A stretch of DNA of 16,704 nt, taken from NCBI GenBank assembly GCA_002310995.1, contig DBYV01000037.1, positions 15,103-31,806 on the forward strand, in the 5' to 3' direction. The translations under genes and the position numbers were made by a program. Positions 14,658-16,704 of this stretch are shown here, one piece after another; the first letter of the stretch is position 1; each line of letters opens with the position of its first letter. The notes beneath the pieces are model-generated. The model saw only the letters and a program-made list of their open reading frames with translations, did no database searches and was not told the DNA's origin. Source of the stretch: a bacterium UBP6_UBA1177 (lineage in GTDB: Bacteria; UBP6; UBA1177).

Positions 14658-15590
14658 ATGTGCAAAAAGCTGTCTTTTATTCTGGTTCTGATGTCTGCGG
14701 TTTTTATGTTTTCGGGATGCGGAAACGGTTCGTGCACTGTCACGAAATCTTACGGCACGAACTCATTCACTAAAGATGCCGCGAACACCTGCGTGAAAAA
14801 GCTGGCAGGAGCTACCTGTTACGAAAATTCAAGTAAGGAAGATATCGCAAATATAGTTGCCGGATTGCAGAAATACGAGTTAGTCTTTAACAAAAAAAAG
14901 TGCTACGATTTCTACGAAAAAGATGAATCTGACAATTACAAACGCGTTGAATGCCCTGATATTATTCCGGAAAAGATCAAAATTTCGCAACTTTCAGGAT
15001 GCAATATATATTACGACGGCGACAATGAACATACCGATTGCATAACCCCCTGTCCTGATATCTATTTTTCGACCGATAACGATCTCTTCAAAACCGTAGC
15101 TTATAAAGACGATTGGGGAGATCTGGCGTGGTTCTCGCAAAGTGCTGACGGCAAAGCGAGTTTTTCGAGTTCCCTCGACTATCAAAAGGCACGACACACT
15201 ATTTTCTCATGGCATGAAGCGGCAGAAGACGGCACGGAAATCAGAAAAAGCGTCAGAATCGATATGAAAATCATCGATTCGGCTACTGTCGAATCAGAGG
15301 AAAACAAGGTTCTTGCACAGTGCGAAGACAATGAAGGGAGAATATATCATGAAGGAGATCTGATTTCTGATAAATGCGGAGCACTGATCTGTTCAGAAAA
15401 CGGCTGGGATACATATTACAACACTGAATGCTACGTATCATGCGATCCGAACGGCGGAGTTGTTGAAATAAGGTATTGGACTTGTCCCGACGGCAGTGAC
15501 CTTGAATGGTGTTTCTGTGAAGAAGACGAAGAATACGGCTCAAAATTGCGCTGCGTCAAAAGGATCGACCTTCAGTGTCCGGAAGAATAA
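14658..15590 (+). CDS. Cys-rich lipoprotein of unknown function
   Basis: 310 aa from the ATG at 14658, chosen because GGAGG precedes it and it gives a compact lipoprotein signal (MCKKLSF, hydrophobic core, lipobox FSGC with C21 lipidated). The first mature stretch has several cysteines (GSC, NTC, ATC, KKC). A middle region (about 105-215) has beta-rich, Ig-like spacing with a PEKIKISQLSGC entry and a VRIDMKIIDSATVE exit. The C-terminal 80 residues hold about ten cysteines in short loops (AQCEDNEGRIYHEGD, KCGALICSENGW, WTCPDGS, WCFCEE), reminiscent of small secreted disulfide modules. I recognise no family. Upstream, TAATAT at 14623-14628 could be its -10 box but no good -35 box is seen. A strong hairpin terminator follows, so it appears monocistronic and divergent from the ankyrin operon. 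Confidence 0.85.
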   Translation: MCKKLSFILVLMSAVFMFSGCGNGSCTVTKSYGTNSFTKDAANTCVKKLAGATCYENSSKEDIANIVAGLQKYELVFNKKKCYDFYEKDESDNYKRVECPDIIPEKIKISQLSGCNIYYDGDNEHTDCITPCPDIYFSTDNDLFKTVAYKDDWGDLAWFSQSADGKASFSSSLDYQKARHTIFSWHEAAEDGTEIRKSVRIDMKIIDSATVESEENKVLAQCEDNEGRIYHEGDLISDKCGALICSENGWDTYYNTECYVSCDPNGGVVEIRYWTCPDGSDLEWCFCEEDEEYGSKLRCVKRIDLQCPEE

Positions 15591-15610
15591 TTCGAACATC
15601 TTTTAAAATT

Positions 15611-15654
15611 CGTGGGATAATCCAAAGTCGCGTTATGGATTATCCCATGTTTTT
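15611..15654 (+). terminator. Rho-independent terminator after the Cys-rich lipoprotein
   Basis: An 11-bp perfect stem TGGGATAATCC (15613-15623) / GGATTATCCCA (15637-15647), extended by one G-T and one C-G pair, with a 13-base loop, followed by TTTTT (15650-15654). The stem is long but AT-containing and the T-run is short. Position 20 bases after the stop supports the call. Confidence 0.75.
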
Positions 15655-15707
15655 GAGTGATGACAACAAATAAATTTTTCTTTTCTCATAACCTTGCAAT
15701 TTCAATT

Positions 15708-15735
15708 TTGATAGGTATTTTGCGCGCGTTAAGAT
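15708..15735 (+). promoter_or_regulatory. Promoter of the methylmalonyl-CoA gene pair
   Basis: TTGATA (15708-15713), 16-bp spacer, TAAGAT (15730-15735), giving a leader of about 30 bases before the ATG at 15772, which has AGGAG at 15761-15765. The GCGCGCG run just before the -10 box is a local GC-rich anomaly in an AT-rich leader. Confidence 0.5.
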
Positions 15736-15771
15736 GTTTTTTAGGAACTGAATTTCTTATAGGAGAAAGTT

Positions 15772-16176
15772 ATGAGCAGAAAAATCAATCACATCGGTAT
15801 CGCAGTCAACAGCATTGACGCGTTCGTAAAAATTTACCGCGATGTTCTCGGCCTTGAGTATGCAGGCGAGGAAATCGTCGAGGATCAGAAAGTAAAAGTC
15901 GCTTTTTTCAACATCGGTGAGAGCAGGATCGAGCTTCTTGAGCCGACTTCCCCCGAAAGTTCGGTTGCGAAATTCCTTGAGAAGAAAGGCGAAGGTCTCC
16001 ATCACCTTGCAGTCAGCAGCGACAATGTAGAAGCTGATATCGCGCAGACCAAGGAAAAAGGGCTCAGAATGATAGACGAAGTTCCGCGCGGCGGCGCTCA
16101 CCACACCAAAATAGCTTTCGTTCATCCGAAAGAGACGAAAGTTCTTATTGAATTCACAGAAGAAACTCATCATTAG
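15772..16176 (+). CDS. mce: Methylmalonyl-CoA epimerase
   Basis: 134 aa, the usual length for a single VOC-fold (glyoxalase-like) epimerase. It interconverts (S)- and (R)-methylmalonyl-CoA in the cytoplasm between the carboxyltransferase and the B12-dependent mutase. The expected metal ligands are visible: H7 in INHIGIAV, E54 in RIELLEPT, H78 in GLHHLAV and E127 in VLIEFTE. Other family phrases are YRDVLGLEY and RGGAHHTKIAFVHPK. A good ribosome site and its own promoter precede it, and the carboxyltransferase gene starts 30 bp after its stop, a common pairing. The direction of flux (propionate formation or use) cannot be told from these genes. Confidence 0.95.
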   Translation: MSRKINHIGIAVNSIDAFVKIYRDVLGLEYAGEEIVEDQKVKVAFFNIGESRIELLEPTSPESSVAKFLEKKGEGLHHLAVSSDNVEADIAQTKEKGLRMIDEVPRGGAHHTKIAFVHPKETKVLIEFTEETHH

Positions 16177-16206
16177 TTCATAGATTGTGATTTTTAGGAG
16201 GAAAGA

Positions 16207-16704
16207 ATGGCAACAATCGAAGAAAAACTGGCTGCTCTCAGAGCCAAAAAAGAGAAGGGAAAGCTTGGCGGCGGCGAAAAGAGGATCGAAGCTCAGCATG
16301 CGAAAGGCAAGCTTACGGCACGCGAAAGGATCGCAAAACTTCTTGACGGCGGCAGCTTCGAGGAGATCGACGCTCTCCGCTGCGCAAACGGCGCAAATGC
16401 TGCTATCGGCGACGGCGTAGTTACCGGTTACGGCACGATCGACGGAAGAAAAGTTTTCGTTTTCGCACAGGATTTTACAGTTGCAGGCGGCTCGCTCGGC
16501 AAAATCGTCGGCGAAAAGATCTGCAAAGTTCTCGACCTTGCAATGAAAGTCGGAGCTCCTGTTGTCGGTCTCAACGATTCCGGCGGCGCAAACATTCCCG
16601 AAGGCGTTCATGCCCTTGACGGTTACGGCGAGATCTTCAAGAGAAACACCCTTGCAAGCGGCGTCATCCCGCAGATCTCCGCTGTTTACGGTCCGTGCGC
16701 AGGC
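16207..16704 (+). CDS. Acyl-CoA carboxylase/decarboxylase carboxyltransferase subunit (partial, 5' end)
   Basis: The first 166 residues of a biotin-dependent carboxyltransferase subunit, cut by the window edge (full proteins are near 510 aa). AGGAGG (16196-16201) sits five bases before the ATG. Family marks are GGGEKRIEAQHAKGKLTARER (quoted here only as residues 21-41, key residues R26, K35, R39), GDGVVTGYGTIDGRKVFVFA, QDFTVAGGSLG, GAPVVGLNDSGG and ASGVIPQIS...GPCAG. It acts on propionyl-CoA/methylmalonyl-CoA, either as a propionyl-CoA carboxylase beta chain or as the alpha chain of Na+-pumping methylmalonyl-CoA decarboxylase. The neighbouring epimerase supports that substrate. Oddities are SGGANIPEG (125-133) where the family has SGGARIQEG, and GSLGKIVGEK where most have GSLGEMHAxK. 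The codon choice looks GC-richer and more uniform than in neighbours, suggesting high expression. Confidence 0.9.
   Translation, partial: MATIEEKLAALRAKKEKGKLGGGEKRIEAQHAKGKLTARERIAKLLDGGSFEEIDALRCANGANAAIGDGVVTGYGTIDGRKVFVFAQDFTVAGGSLGKIVGEKICKVLDLAMKVGAPVVGLNDSGGANIPEGVHALDGYGEIFKRNTLASGVIPQISAVYGPCAG

Noticed and set aside
15757..16611. Long open frame on the minus strand (284 residues)
   Set aside because: It lies opposite mce and the carboxyltransferase gene, both securely identified. Its composition (many Phe, Ala, Cys) is what antisense of such coding sequence gives.

Overview
The window most resembles an anaerobic or fermentative bacterium with deltaproteobacterial/Myxococcota-like traits. 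The grounds are an eukaryotic-type Ser/Thr kinase with an HRDISPQN loop and C-terminal PEGA domains, surface lipoproteins with Asp/Thr-rich linkers, an NtrC-type regulator, and a methylmalonyl-CoA epimerase/carboxyltransferase pair. Base composition is moderately AT-rich. The taxonomic guess is an inference from gene style, not a proof. No rRNA, tRNA, CRISPR array, insertion sequence or integrase was recognised, and no gene-free stretch exceeds 300 bases.

Layout. (1) 1-175: the 3' end of a repeat-bearing, Cys-containing exported protein gene and its terminator. (2) 189-5235: a promoter and three overlapping genes on the + strand. They encode a protein resembling a degenerate TaqI/Eco57I-type adenine methyltransferase that lacks catalytic motifs, an NtrC-family response regulator, and a histidine kinase with about nine membrane helices. 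(3) 5270-8758: a six-unit 9-bp tandem repeat, then a promoter carrying a 9-bp dyad, then a membrane Ser/Thr kinase with PEGA domains followed 31 bp later by a serpin lipoprotein. (4) 8828-14526, - strand: a housekeeping operon reading ankyrin-repeat exported protein, fabZ, panC, folK, a small helical protein, der, mltG, with many overlaps. (5) 14658-15590, + strand: a Cys-rich lipoprotein, divergent from the operon and closed by a strong terminator. (6) 15708-16704: a promoter, methylmalonyl-CoA epimerase and the start of an acyl-CoA carboxylase/decarboxylase carboxyltransferase subunit, cut by the window edge.

How the parts fit. Regions 2 and 3 are signalling modules: a two-component system tied to a catalytically dead-looking methyltransferase-like protein, and a receptor-like kinase probably co-transcribed with an extracellular protease inhibitor. 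Region 4 joins envelope functions (FabZ, MltG), cofactor synthesis (PanC, FolK) and ribosome assembly (Der). Region 6 belongs to the methylmalonyl-CoA route of propionate metabolism. The most unusual item is the methyltransferase-like gene heading the two-component operon.
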